Part shown: positions 36,029 to 48,877 of the stretch, piece after piece
Layout: each line of letters opens with the position of its first letter
Numbering within the stretch: the first letter of the stretch is position 1
Source: Cruorifilaria tuberocauda
Lineage: Eukaryota > Nematoda > Chromadorea > Rhabditida > Onchocercidae
DNA: 58,108 nucleotides
Reading direction: 5' to 3'
NCBI GenBank assembly: GCA_013365365.1
Contig: JABVXU010000353.1
Span: 1-58,108, forward strand
Made by a program: the position numbers and the translations under genes
The notes under the pieces: generated by a model
Databases searched by the model: none
The model's input: the letters and a program-made list of their open reading frames with translations, nothing else
Told to the model about the DNA's origin: nothing

Positions 36029-36931
36029 TCCTTATATTTACAGCTTCTAATATCCCGTATTTGCACTCCTACAAGCAATTCCTGCTTCAAATCTCGATGA
36101 TTCCAACGGATTAACCTAAACTCATACCGCAACATGATTACTTCAAAGTGAAGTCAATCGAACTAGTATGATCAAATACACCTATTTACACAGCTAATCT
36201 CAGTAATTTCGATCATTTCTGGTTCATATTTGATATTTTTGCAACCCTCAAGAAAGATCATCACTTATTAATAAAAACAAAATGTTAATGCAAAGCTTAC
36301 AATTTGAACTAATAATTATTCCCCAATCCAACATCCACTCCATCATTTCAATAAATATTTGGAATACTTCGACAAAAATCAAAAAAAAACGATGAAAATA
36401 AAGAAAATATTACTTTACTAATATATTTTAACTTATACTATTAATAATACTATAAGTTTTAATGACAATACTATACATTACAATAACTGCACAAGATGAA
36501 AAAGAAGCTGAATGAATGATTTAAAATCACGATAAGATTTTCAGCAACATATAAAAGATCCACTAGCAGCATGCCGAAAAAGATATCAAGGTCCTTACAG
36601 AGTAGAACACATTATGCTTGCGTTTCGTAACATAAAAAAAGAAAAGCTTCTTTTCATCTATTGAGATCTGATAGTGAAAAACGGCATCTTGATATGGATT
36701 TTACATATACGATAAAATATTATGTAGAAAATAAATAAAATAGAGAAAATCAATATAGGTTTATCGCTATGAGTTATATAAACTATATGACAATCAACAA
36801 TTAGAATCTTTCTTTAATGAGAAATAATGATAAACTATCACAGAAATCATTAGGAATCATTATGTGTCTGCAGCGCAAAGTGAAAATATCTTCATTTTTG
36901 CATATTGTGTACATCCACTGTTGTAATATCT

Positions 36932-38697
36932 TTAGTCAAAGAATTTTCTATTTGGGTTTTCACCAAACAAAGCTACACGAATTTGAGGTATAATCTGCAA
37001 TAACTTTTTCTCATTATCTATAGTTAAACGATACATATTAAAATTTTTAATTACACGAATCAAATGCATGATCCATCGCAGTCCATTAATTAAATAAACT
37101 ACTCTGAGTTCCGTATTACCTAAAAAATAAAAAAATCTAGCAAACAATCATGAAAGGAATTCTCCGAAGATTTAGTTCTTATTGATTTTTGACTGCTTCT
37201 TTTCCCAGCGAAAAAGAAGACAACTGAAGAAGTTCTTTACAACGCCTTCAATCATGACCACATAAGGGAACAGGATTAAATTAATGTATGCAGTATATGA
37301 TCCCATTTCAGAAAACGTCATAGTGAAAGTTAAAATACTATTATCTTTATACCAATATAACTTTAAAAGATAAAATAAAATCTATTCCTTTGTCCCGAAT
37401 ATCGGAATATTCACCTGAGAAGCAATCAAATCTAGACGTGATTCCAGTGTTGATGAAACTTTTATTTTACCATTTTTTGCTGAAAGTTCTACTCCACCTG
37501 CACTTTCATCAGATAAATAATCGTTCGTATCGATTTGTATCTAAAGCAACAGATGTATTTCGGAATGTTAAATATGAGGAAGAGGGCGCAATAAAATCAC
37601 AATTTTTGATCACTTATCAGATAGAAAATTCTAAACCTTCATACGTTCACCCCACTGTTCCTCAACTTCGTTAACGCATTCAGGTATGAATTTTTGCACC
37701 AATGGCTCATCTTTTTTGCGACAGCGTAATGTAACTTCTGGTTCCAAGACTTGGAATGCTGCCTGCAAAATTTAGCAACTATTTAGATGATTCGTAAACA
37801 ACAATCCAAATCAAATATGTCTGAAGAAAAAGTAATACCTGGAGGATTAAGCCTTTCAAGATTGATGGATATTTGGTGGAATCATCAGAAATTCGATTCA
37901 AATTTGATCGCGCCTCTTCCAGAACCTTGTTCAGATGATCCTCACGTGCCTGAAAATCGAAGTATTAAATGCAACGATATTTTTAATCTATTCAATGTAG
38001 ACGAAAAACAGTTCCGTATATGTCGTTAAATGCTATAAAATAAGTTATATATATTATTGCCGTAATCCCGCCAATCATTCCCCGGATACGTCATATATTC
38101 GCTTATATATTCTTACTTTTAGACATTTCAGGCGCCCCTGATTAAGCATATTTGAACGCTGAATTTTTCTTTGCAGTTCCACCTGTTTTTCTTTCTTGTC
38201 ATAGTATTCTAAAATTTTGGTTCGCTGCTGTTGTACAAGGCGGCCCTGAAAACAATCTAGTCAAAGACAGTTAAAGTCAAAGACAATTTTTCTAAACAAT
38301 CGTTTCATTATCAAGCAATTAATTAAAATTTTCTAAATCGATTTATAATCAAACACTATTTACATGATGATAACTACTGCTGCTATCTCAAGCATTAACA
38401 TAAATGCACTAAATATAGAAAGATCTATGGTCACAACAACCAAATCGCTTTATTTATTTCGTCATAAAAATGCAGTGCCCATGCTTTAGGTAACGAAAAC
38501 ATGGGTAATATCTGTTTTACTTGCATATTTCATCTAATCCATCAAGATGAAGGTAGGATATCTTCATTTACCTTTTCAATATTGAATTCCTCTTCCGCTT
38601 TTGCATCGACTTCCTCTGCTTTTTCAATTGCTTCTTGCTCAATGAATGCGATCATATGCCGTAATTGTTTCTGTACATCGTTATCCGAGAGCCCCAT
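36932..38697 (-). CDS. vha-8: V-type proton ATPase subunit E
   Basis: Six exons, all separated by phase-0 introns: 38572-38697, 38117-38245, 37839-37949, 37637-37762, 37415-37540 and 36932-36994. They encode 226 aa, the usual length of the family. Subunit E forms the peripheral stalk of the V1 sector that holds the ATPase during rotation, acidifying lysosomes and other compartments. Family signatures are [17 protein letters not shown] and [17 protein letters not shown] at the N terminus, a charged helix ([17 protein letters not shown]), [38 protein letters not shown], and the C-terminal [18 protein letters not shown]. The start at 38697 gives MGLSDNDVQ, as in homologues. A TTCAG about 25 bases upstream may be a trans-splice site. 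Confidence 0.97.
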
Positions 38698-40372
38698 TTT
38701 ATTTTTGTACCAATATCTGAATTCATCATTGCAATTTTCACAAAATAAAACTTTACGTAATCTACAATACAAATAGCGATGAGTATGATTAAAACCAAAT
38801 ATTAAAAGATTTTAAAACAATTATAATATGATGTAAATTGGAATAATAGGATTCATAAATAACTAGCAATTAACCATGCAATGTAATATAAAAATACTCA
38901 TAATAAAAATAATTGCTAATCATGAAATTGAAGTGTGATATACTTAGTTAAAGTATAGGCATAAATACATAATGACAAGTACGTGAAGTCGTGTAATAGG
39001 TAACTGAAATAAATAACAGTATATAACAATAAGATAACTTAAATAGAATAAGTAACTTAAAGTAACTTATAATAAATAGAATAGAATAATATACGGAGAT
39101 AAGATACTTAAAAGGAAACAAATTATTCCGTATAAATTCATAGAGTTACTTACCAAGCTACGGAATGATAAGACAGAGGTCAATTAGTACACGTAGTATG
39201 GAGTACGACACCAAATCTGTAAATAGTCATCATTATTCTACGCTGATTGTTAAGAACAAAAGGTTAAAGACCAAAAATCAGTTCTATATATAGCCGCAGC
39301 CTATATTTACTTCGCTTTATGCAACAATTTACAATTCAATCATTTTTCTACTTCTGAATGAGATAAATCCATAAAGAGTAAATTATTATTTGGATAATTC
39401 GAAGATTCTTATTAGAGATAATCAAAAAACACTGGACGAGAAATAGTTTGATTGAAATCGATTGATCAACAGATAATCAAAAAAACAATAGGTGAGAATT
39501 AGATTGAAATCGATTGATCAACCAATTTATTCTATTCAATACCAAACAGTATGCCAAAGTTCATTAATTAAATGTGATTAAAAATTATATTATTGCAAAG
39601 GTGGGAGGCATGAATGTTTAATTATGATAACATAATAAGATAAAATGATCTTAAAGAAAACTTTATCATGTGAAATTTTGAAGCAATTAACTGATAACTA
39701 ATTGATTAACTGATAAAATTAATTGATAAAATTTGATAATACTAGCAATAGAATAAAATTTCTTATATTCCAACTGCCAGTTGTTTAAAATTAATTCTAA
39801 AAATCGAAAGTCATGATATAACTTTTTTTTTTGGAAATATTGTACTTACATTATCGTACCCAAATCTATTTCAAAGACTTTAAACGATTTAAAATTAAAT
39901 TATTGCAGAAATTTTAAATCATATTTAAAATTGTTTTAAACTATAATTTTAATATATTGTCAATCCTTATAATCAATGAAAGATATCATGCTAAATCATC
40001 TTGAATTAATTATTTCAATTAATCATATGTGCATATTAAAATTAGCATATTCATATTCATATTCATAGCTGCTATTGCCGTTATTGTTGTTGTTGTTGTT
40101 GATGTTTTGTTTACTTTGATAATAAATAAAGCCTTTTAGATTAACATATCAAATAAGATTAAACAATAAAATTATAAATTCAAAATAATTTCAACGATTA
40201 CTACTGTATTATTGATAAATACAATTTGTCAAATGATACAATTCTGCAGCAACAACTAAATTAATCGGATCAGATCAATTGATTTATTTGAATAATAAGC
40301 TTTGCGAAAATTACAAAACAACAATTTGATGATATAAATACTGATCATAATCAGGAAACAAATGATAGTATC
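38698..40372. other. Divergent intergenic region between vha-8 and the secreted-protein gene
   Basis: About 1.7 kb that should contain the promoter of the (-) cluster and of the (+) secreted-protein gene. It holds a direct tandem pair at 39416-39522, short GTAACTTA-type iterations near 39.0-39.1 kb and a (GTT)n tract near 40.08-40.11 kb. No coding exon was recognised. Confidence 0.5.
39416..39522. repeat. Tandem duplication, about 55-bp period
   Basis: AGATAATCAAAAAA followed by a variable middle and GATTGAAATCGATTGATCAAC occurs at 39416-39470 and 39471-39522. The shared half contains the palindrome ATCGAT and TGATCA. Confidence 0.85.
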
Positions 40373-40987
40373 ATGATGCAACTTCAACTATTTTACGCAA
40401 TTCTGGTTGAAATTTTATTACTTGTTGTATTTGGTCAACAAGGTGGGTTAAAATTTTAATAAACTATGCTAATATTATCAATTTTTTCATGAATAGTATT
40501 TAAGATAACTTATCAGAATATGCATGAGATTCTTGAATGAGAAGCTTAAATATTATTTACAATCAGGAAATCAGGAAATAATAACTAATCAGGAAATAAT
40601 TGATAATATCATGATGCAATTTCAACTATTCTGTATAATTTTAGCTAAAATTTTTTCATTTATTGTATTAAATTTTTTGTAATCTATGATAATATCAATA
40701 TTATCATGAATAGTATTTAAGATAACTTATCAGGATATGCATGAGATTTTTGAATGCGAAGCTTAAATATTATTTACAATCAGGAAATCAGGAAATAATA
40801 ACTGATCAGGAAATAATTGATAATATCATGATGCAATTTCAACTATTCTGTATAATTTTAGCTAAAATTTTATCATTTATTGTATTAAATTTTTTGTAAG
40901 CTATGATAATAACAATATTATCATGAATAGTATTTAAGATAACTTATCAGGATATGCATGAGATTTTTGAATGAGAATGATTTACAG
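40352..40987. repeat. Three-copy tandem repeat carrying the signal-peptide exon
   Basis: Copies are anchored on ATCATGATGCAA at 40373 (functional ATG), 40611 and 40828. Each copy contains an exon-1-like frame, a GTATTTAAGATAACTTATCAG block and an intron end. The decayed ends read TATTTACAATCAGG where the functional acceptor reads ATGATTTACAG. Copies 2 and 3 still encode short hydrophobic peptides of 23 residues starting MMQFQLFCIILAK and then stop. Confidence 0.9.
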
Positions 40988-41710
40988 ATGAAATCGATAT
41001 TGCATCAATAATATCTGACCTAACATCAATTTCAACGTCAACAATATCTGACCTAACATCAATTCCACCGTCAACAACTGAATCTCCCAAATCAACCGAT
41101 TCTGGAATGTTATCAACAACTCCGTCCAACTCGATAACTTCTTCCACGGAAATAATTCCTCAAACTTCTTCAGCTAATGAAATATCATCCACAGAAATTG
41201 AAGCTAAATCAACAACGATAGCAACAACGATCGCTACCACTCCAACTCCTCAAAACTTTCCCTCTTGCTGGCAACTCTTATCATGCCCGTGGAATCCCAA
41301 TCAACAACACTGTAACTGTCCACCGTATGCAAGTATTTGTTACGGACCTTATACAGAATTAATCTGTCCAGACGGAATACGGTAAGTTTTTTTCTATTCT
41401 TAATCAGATTTAATTAAATGATCTTATACAGAGTTAATCTGTATCCAAAGTGGAATTGGAATTCGGTTTCTTTATTTTTAATTTTTTTAAAATTATTCTT
41501 AATTAACCTTAAATAAATAATCTTATAAAGGGTTAACCTGTCCAAACGAAATTTGGTAAATTTTTCTCTATTCATAATTAAATTAAATTAAATGACCTAA
41601 TATAGAGTTAATCTGTCCAAATGGAATTCGGAAGATTTCTCTTATTTCTATGTATTATTGTTTTCAGTAACGTTGAGAAACCGTTGATCGACGACCTAAA
41701 TTCATGGTAA
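40373..41710 (+). CDS. Small secreted Ser/Thr-rich six-cysteine protein (uncharacterised)
   Basis: Three exons, 40373-40442, 40988-41381 and 41668-41710, encode 168 aa. Exon 1 encodes a signal peptide: after MMQLQLFYAILVEI comes a run of Leu and Val ending VFGQQ. Exon 2 begins with a long Ser/Thr/Ile-rich stretch of mucin type, likely O-glycosylated, including an in-frame 33-bp duplication giving two ISDLTSI motifs. It ends in a cysteine module with the pattern C-x5-C-x8-C-x-C-x6-C-x8-C between NFPSCW and ICPDG. Exon 3 adds a short tail (NVEKPLIDDLNSW). Donor and acceptor phases (1 and 2) match exactly. I do not recognise the family; a cuticle, secretory-gland or excretory-secretory protein is plausible. 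Introns 1 and 2 are filled with decayed copies of the adjoining exon edges. Confidence 0.7.
41011..41076 (+). repeat. In-frame 33-bp duplication in a coding exon
   Basis: ATATCTGACCTAACATCAAT starts at 41011 and again at 41044. The 33-bp period adds 11 residues without breaking the frame of the secreted-protein gene. Confidence 0.9.
41348..41640. repeat. Four-copy repeat of exon-2 end and 5' splice site
   Basis: The exon end CTTATACAGAATTAATCTGT with CCA..GGAAT(A/T)CGG at 41348 recurs in decayed form at 41423, 41522 and 41597. Only the first copy keeps a good donor (CG|GTAAGT). The third reads TTTGGTAAAT and the fourth CGGAAGAT. Confidence 0.85.
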
Positions 41711-42594
41711 TCAAGCAGTATTTCTTTTGTGGAAATTTTGTAGAAAGGAAAATTCCACTTAAATTATATTTTACTGAAGAAGAATAAACTGTTTAAGCTT
41801 ATTTAATGGATACTTAAATTGTTTCAGTAAATGTTAAATGAACATTTCAGAGATATTTATGAATTGATAAACAAACTTGATAATTATCAGTTTAATTAAA
41901 TCTAAATAAATTAAGCATTAAACATTTTACAATTGCTAATAGATTATTTAACCTATGCTTTCTTTCGAGGATAACATTCTTTATTTAGATTTAATTAAAT
42001 TGGAATCTATTATATTTGATTAAACTGATATATTATTGAGTTTTATTGTGATTATCTGATAAACTTTGTTGATAACAGAGGACAGTCGTTGAATTGGTTA
42101 AACCATTCAACCAAACCATTGGTTGAACCGATATTTTATTAATTTTTTTTGTAATAGTTCCGATAAACTTATCTGATAGTAGAAATACAGTCGTTCAATT
42201 GGTATTTAAATTTTACAGTAATTGTCTGATAAACTGATTTGATAACACAAATGCAATCATCGAAACTTCATGTAATCAAATTGATATCTTACTGTAATAA
42301 TACTATAATAAAGAATACTGTAATCAAATCTTTATACCTAGGTTTCTTTTTTTCAAAAAAGAAAAAAAGAAAGCAAATGATTGAAATTGTTTTTTATTAT
42401 TTTATTTAATTAAATTTTATAATTAATTGCTACTACTGTAATTCATTTCATTTTAGTTAAGAAAAAAGTTTGATATTAATTTAAAAAATCGTTCCTTTTT
42501 TTTTTCTCCTTGTCCCTCTAAGAAGAATGAACACTTCGTTTCATTCAACTGTAACAAATTAGATATGCTATCTAATTAGGCATTATTGATGAAT

Positions 42595-42638
42595 AGAGGG
42601 AGAGGGAGGGAGAGAGAGAGAGAGAGAGAGAGGGAGAG
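42595..42638. repeat. (GA)n microsatellite with GGGA interruptions
   Basis: A GAGGGAGAGGGAGGGAGAGA tract continuing as pure GA for about 22 bases, then GGGAGAG. Confidence 0.9.
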
Positions 42639-42900
42639 CGAAATATGAGAAGAGTTATAAATGAATGAATCTCGCTTTTTTTCCTGATAATTGAAAAGGG
42701 ATTTTCAATTAGCGTATGATTGATGAATCATTCGATTTTAGCATATCTTCTAATCTTTGGATTTTATCTTTTGGAAAATGCAAGGAAAGCTTTTTTGAAA
42801 TTATTAATTATTGATGCAAAAAAGAAAAAAAGAAAAGAGAAATTTCACTTCTTTGCTTTTTAAACTTTCGAAAGAATGCAGAAGAAAGTAAGATTATTGT

Positions 42901-43330
42901 AAAGTAAGATTTAATTTTGTATAATGGAAAATATCATTGAAAATAAATTGTTAAGTTATCAACTATTATTGATTAGTTATCAGTTATCACAACGTGAATC
43001 TCAACTGAAATTTCTTTTGTGAAATTTTTTTTTATTCGATAAATCTGTAATTCACTTTACTATTGTGTTATCATTTTTCATGGAAGATTTAATTTTGTAT
43101 GATTGGAAATATCATTGAAGGTAAATTATTAACTGTGATTAATTTTATCAGTTATCACGAATCAATTACGTATAATGGAAAATTTCATTGAAAATAAATT
43201 GTTAAGTTATCAGTTATCATGAAACATGAAAGTCAACTGAAATTTCTTTTGTGAAATTTTTTTTTTTTGATTTGACAAGCATGTGATTCTCTTTACTGTT
43301 GTATTATCATTTCATGTTATCACTTCCATT
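42901..43330. repeat. Degenerate tandem repeat around TAATGGAAAATATCATTGAA
   Basis: Related blocks start near 42921, 43101 and 43171. CAACTGAAATTTCTTTTGTG and a following poly-T occur near 43012 and 43234. Confidence 0.75.
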
Positions 43331-43939
43331 TAATACTTCAAAGAATAATTTGAAAATTTAATCAAATGATTATTTTACGGATTACATATAAAATATATTA
43401 TTGCATTTCTGTTTATTTTATAGTGAAAGGAAAAAAAAAAACGAAATATCTGAAATATTTCTCATACCATGCTTGCTATGAGGATATTAAGACTTTATAT
43501 TTTCGGAAATTAATTCGATGAAATTACGAAATTATTAATTACAAAAGTTTTACATCATATTCCAGATTACATTTTAATTCTTATCAAAATATCCAAATCA
43601 TGATCAAAAATTAATTGTACAATCTTTTTTTTTTCTCTTTTTCAGCATTTTCTAACTTTTTGTAGTTAACTTTTAATTAAATTGTTTTAGTCTGTTTCAT
43701 ATTTTTCATAATCAAAGTTATCACCATAATTGATATTTTTTATCTTTTGTTTATCAAATTGTCAAATATCAAATTTAGTATTTTTCATTTTTAGCTTTTT
43801 CATATTATCAGTGCAATCATTAAAAATTTGATATATATCAACCTGTTTAATATTTTTCACAATCAAATCTATATAACATTAATTGATATCTTTCATCTTA
43901 TCAGATTGTCAGTTATTAATTAGCGTTTTAAATTTTTAA

Positions 43940-44310
43940 TTTATCAATGTAATCATTGAAAATTTTGTCATCTTTTTAAATTTTATGATAATAAAAAATG
44001 ATAAGAATTGATAAGACAATTCTTATTTTCCCTTATTTTCTATCCTACACATCTTTATACACCCCTTTAAATAATTTCTAAAATATCTCTAACATTCTAT
44101 GTAGCAGCAATTCATTGTGAAAATTTAATTTATCATATTATCAGTGTAATCATTTGAAAACTTTGATATATTTTAAATTCCATGCTAATAAAAAATGATA
44201 AGAATTGATAACACCCCCTAACTATTTTTATACTCCCATTTAAATATTTGTTAACTATTTCCCAACATTTATGTATCGGCGGCAGTTCATTGTGAAAAAT
44301 TGAATCATTG
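43940..44310. repeat. Tandem duplication, about 198-bp period
   Basis: AAAAATGATAAGAATTGATA is present near 43993 and near 44191. Each copy is followed by a C-rich TATAC(A/T)CCC segment and ATTCATTGTGAAAA. Confidence 0.75.
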
Positions 44311-44944
44311 AAATTTTACTCGTTTAAATTGTCTAAAAATCATTTTAAACCATTATTGTCTACGATCACCAGAAATAGCAATAAATTTTGCAACAAAATT
44401 TTAAACCCCGAATCCCTTTTGTGAATGCGCGAAATTTACATTTCCGTATTGGAAAGAGAGAAGAAAGAAGAAATGAAAAAGCTTTCGCAAATCTAATTGA
44501 GTGAAATTTAGAAATGCTTCGGTTATCACAAAATAAATGAATGATAATGATTAATATAGATCATTGATTGCTTAGGATGAAAGCGAGTAAGCTAAGATGA
44601 AATAATGATTTTGATCGTTACAAAAATATTTCAAAAGCTTCTTTCTACTGTTAAAAACGTGACATTACACATTTATTTATTTTAATTTCAATTGAAAATT
44701 TCCTTCTAAAAATGCTTTTCATAAGAGCGAATAGAAACGAAATCAAATAATTAATCTTAATTTCCATGAAAACTTTTGAGAAGCAAAAGTTTAACCAAAG
44801 CTTTTGTTTATTTGGCTTTCTGACTTTCCTTTTTTTTTTAATATAATTACTTATACACCTTAGTAGTAGTAATTCTCAATCGATAGATATTTTAGATAAG
44901 TTTCCTCTTGCAAGTAATTAATTAAAAATTCCGTTTAATGCAAT

Positions 44945-45432
44945 AAACTTTTTTTTTTGCTAGCTAATATGCATAACTTAAAAATTTCGAAATTCTAGTT
45001 TTTTCCTTTTTTTCTCTTTCTCTTTACAGAATGATATGTGCAGCTAGTATTTATTTCGAAATATACTTTTTAATTTTTTTTTAACTTTTAACTTTTTTAA
45101 TTTTTTAGCAATGTAAGCTGTTATTTTGCCATAACCACTACTAATCCTTACCCTAACTACTTTACGTAGTGCTAAGTTAGATTTTCTAGGAGTTGTAGTA
45201 TAGTTGTAGTACACCTTAATACAAATACCTCTTTGAGGGTTACTTTTTCCTAAATCAGACAGGTATCTTTTTTTTTTACAAACCTAATATATGCATAATT
45301 TAAAATTTTCAATTTTTCATCTTTTCTTTTTCTCCCTGAGCAAATTTAGAATGATGTGTATAGTTAGAGTATTTATTTCGAAATACACTTTTTAATTTTT
45401 TTTTTAACTTTTAACTTTTTTTTTTCAGCAAA
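44945..45432. repeat. Two-copy repeat, about 320-bp spacing
   Basis: Poly-T, TAATATGCATAA and a pyrimidine-rich stretch, then AGAATGATRTG, TATTTATTTCGAAATA and TTTTTAACTTTTAAC occur at about 44945-45115 and again at 45262-45430. The intervening 150 bp are unique. Confidence 0.8.
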
Positions 45433-48057
45433 CAAAATGTAAATAGCCGAAAGATTAATTTTCTCTCGCTTTCTTGAATTTTGAAATATATCACCGTTTA
45501 AGCTAAATCAGAAACATTTGACCATCATTAATCAATCGAAATGAAACTCAAAATAGATTGGTTTTGTTGTTATCAGTGATTGTTTAGCTTATGCCGACAG
45601 TTATATGAAGAGAAATTTTGCCATATGTTTGAAATGATTAAATGATTAGAGATAATTCGATAATTCTGCTTTGAAAAAAATAATACATTTGCTCATAAAT
45701 AACAAAAAGAATAAAAAAAAAAACGAATACACAGCTTTTTTTTTCTTCTTCAACATAATCTACTAACTAACTTGTTCACAAGAAAAAACTTTAAAGAAAA
45801 TGAGATGGAAAAAGAGAGAAAAAAAAAAACGACGAATAAAAGAATTCTATGCAAAAAAAAAAAAGTTAAGAAAAAAGAAAAAACACAGTTAAAAATAAAG
45901 CATAAACGTGATAAGAATGAGAAAAAAATATTATGGAATAAAGATAGCAAAAAAAAAAAAAGAGAAAAGAGAAGAATTAGCAAGAAATACAATGTATTAA
46001 ATAATAAAGTAATAGAAAATTTAAACATTTTTGTGCACATATATGTATTGTATGTATTATGTCACAATGAACAATAAAAGCATATTACAGATAAATCATA
46101 CACAGTAATATAATATTAATGTTTTATTCTCTACATACGGTATGGTACAGTATGCTACACATCATAACGTACCCTGTAGAGCAGTTTCTGTACTGTACAG
46201 TATCCTGTTCCACAATAAACATACATAATTTCTAATAAATACATAAATAGTCTCAATACTTATCTCCAAAAAGATAATGAAATTCACCAAAAACACAGTA
46301 TACAGAATAATTATATGCATTGATTATATTATAAAAGTTGATTTGAAGAAAAAATAAAAATTAAAAATATTAAAATTAAAAATTAAAATATCGAAATTAA
46401 AATTAAAAAAAAATTAAAATTAAAATATCAACTTAATCTCAATTTTAAATTTTGATTTAATTCAATAGTAAGATAAATCTAAAAATGTTTATTTCATATA
46501 AATAAAAGTAAAAAATAAAAATCAACATCTCAATAAAACGACATAATCAGAAAAAAAGAAACAAATGGATCCCATTCCTCAATTAAAATACACTTTATCA
46601 AGTTTAGTAACTAGTGAATACATTTTTATATCTAAATTATTTAGGAAATTTTAGTTTGAATAAATAAAAATTAATTAACACTTATAACTTATGAGTAATA
46701 TTTCAAGAAGAATATTTCTAATGAATGAAAAAAGAAAAACAATTACAGATAATGTTCCTGATTAGTGTAAAATTGAAAAATTTTTAATTCAAACAGGAAG
46801 CAACATTTATTGATTGATTTCTATGATTGATCCATGATTCTATATGATTCTATGATCTCTATGATTGATTTCTTTCATTTTTTTTTCCTTTTACTCTTTC
46901 AAAAATCCTAAAAACCATCTTTTTTTCATTTCAAAGTATAAAAAGAAGGAAGTTTGTATGATGAAAATAAATATTTTTTTTTTTTTTGAAATGACAATAT
47001 AGAATTGTGGAACGCGAGGTAGTAGTAATAGTAGTAATGAAAGTAGTTACGAGTAACAGTTTTGATAGTATCAGTAATAGTAATAAGAAAGAAAAGAAAA
47101 AAAAATTGAAGACCAGAAGAGACCCTTTTAAAAAATTCCATAGGCAAATTCATGAAATCATTCATATTCACCATGTTTTATCAAAAAAAAAAAAAGGAAT
47201 ATACTTAAATATAATTTTTTCTTTTTCCAATTTTAATTAACACGTACGTGAAGGATGTGAAATTGCAATAACGATTCGAACAAGAAGTGTTCCTTTAAAA
47301 AATAGTGAAATAATGAAAATTAGGAATAAAATTATCATGTTGAAAAATTTTTACGTACTTTAAATAGAAATAAATTGAATTTAAAAGTAGGAATGAGTGA
47401 AATGTTTTTTTTTGCAAACATCAAATATTTTCGAAAAATGAAAAAAAAAAGAAAATTATGGCTATATATTTTTTAGCTAATATTCTTTCCATCAATAATA
47501 AATACCACATGATGATGATATATCATGATAATTCTACACTACACATATTAAATCTATCCATCGAATTATGATAAAAATGTATCTTGAAGTGATAAGAAGG
47601 AATAGCAATCGATAATCGATAATGGTACTTATGATAATAACTTACTAATCATGATAATATGAAAAATTTTTCCTGCTAACAAGAATTCTAGTAATACCTA
47701 CAAAAATTCATCATCTTATTTCACATCGAATAATTATCGAATTAATAATTAAAATAGATTTATTACATTTTTATTTACTAATTCACTGAAATGATCAGAT
47801 CAGAAAGACATAAAAATTCTTTTGTGAATTTTTTAAATTTAATTTATATTATCATTATATTTGATAATAAATTACAAAATTTTAAGTTCAAACCATTTTT
47901 TTATCAATCTTGATAAGATATCAGAATTGAAGTGTGTTTTTCATAGCTAAACATATCATTGTAAAAATAGCAATACATGATATTCTTTTGTTCTCAATAT
48001 TTAATTAACATAAACTGATTTAGAGTAATAAAAGTACTGATAATATTTAACAGATAC

Positions 48058-48058
48058 C

Positions 48059-48091
<33 letters not shown>
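48058..48091. repeat. (TAG)n microsatellite
   Basis: Eleven uninterrupted AGT/TAG trinucleotides. Confidence 0.95.
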
Positions 48092-48869
48092 TAAATGAAG
48101 TATTTGATTTAAGCTTCTTTGATAAACTTTCACTGATAAACTTCAACAAATTCCATTTCTTCCTTTCTTTTTTTTTTGATTGTGATAATTTATTTTTTTT
48201 TTGTTCAAAGCTTGAATTATTCGCTAAAGTTTATTATTCAAAGAATAAAAACTTTTGCAATGCAATAAAATTTACATCACAAAAAAAAACTTTCGAAATG
48301 CAAAAAAAAAAAGAGAAAAAAAAAATGCTGCACCTTAAATGATATATATATTTCATCAGTTAGTAAATAATCGATTATAATGATACTTATAGTTATAGTA
48401 ACAGAATTTAATCAATGATGAAATAATGCAAGCAATAATTTTCATTTCATTATTTATTTAAAATTTATGATAATAATTAAATTAACTTAAACGACTTCAA
48501 ATACTGCTTCAAGTTTCGAATTAAACTATGGTAATAAGTCAAAATTGTTGTTTGTTTTCTTCTTGCATAATTGATGATTACTTTGCTTTTTTTATTTTTT
48601 AAATTCTTATCAATGAATTTCCATTTTTCTTGTTTTATTTCAATCTTGAAAAAAAAAATTAAAAACTTGCAGGAAAATTTTGATTTAATGAAAAAAAAAA
48701 AGAAATCGAATGGAATAAAAAAAATGCAGTATATGAAGAGATTTTCCATATAACCCAAAACAAAAAAAAAAACGTTTACTACGAAATTATGAAATCATTC
48801 AAAATGAATTAAATTTTAAAATAAAATGTATAGTTGAAGAAAAAAAAGAAAGAAATAAACTCTGTACAA

Positions 48870-48877
48870 TAGTAATA

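Noticed and set aside
37390..38029. Plus-strand frames at 37390-37674 and 37787-38029
   Set aside because: They are antisense to exons of the V-ATPase subunit E gene, whose frame and conservation are clear.
45750..46077. Overlapping 96- and 101-codon frames on both strands
   Set aside because: They are translations of poly-A/GA-rich DNA (Lys-rich one way, Phe/Leu-rich the other).
46191..46202. Perfect 12-bp palindrome TACTGTACAGTA
   Set aside because: Short, and expected by chance in 58 kb of AT-rich DNA; no gene nearby to suggest an operator-like role.
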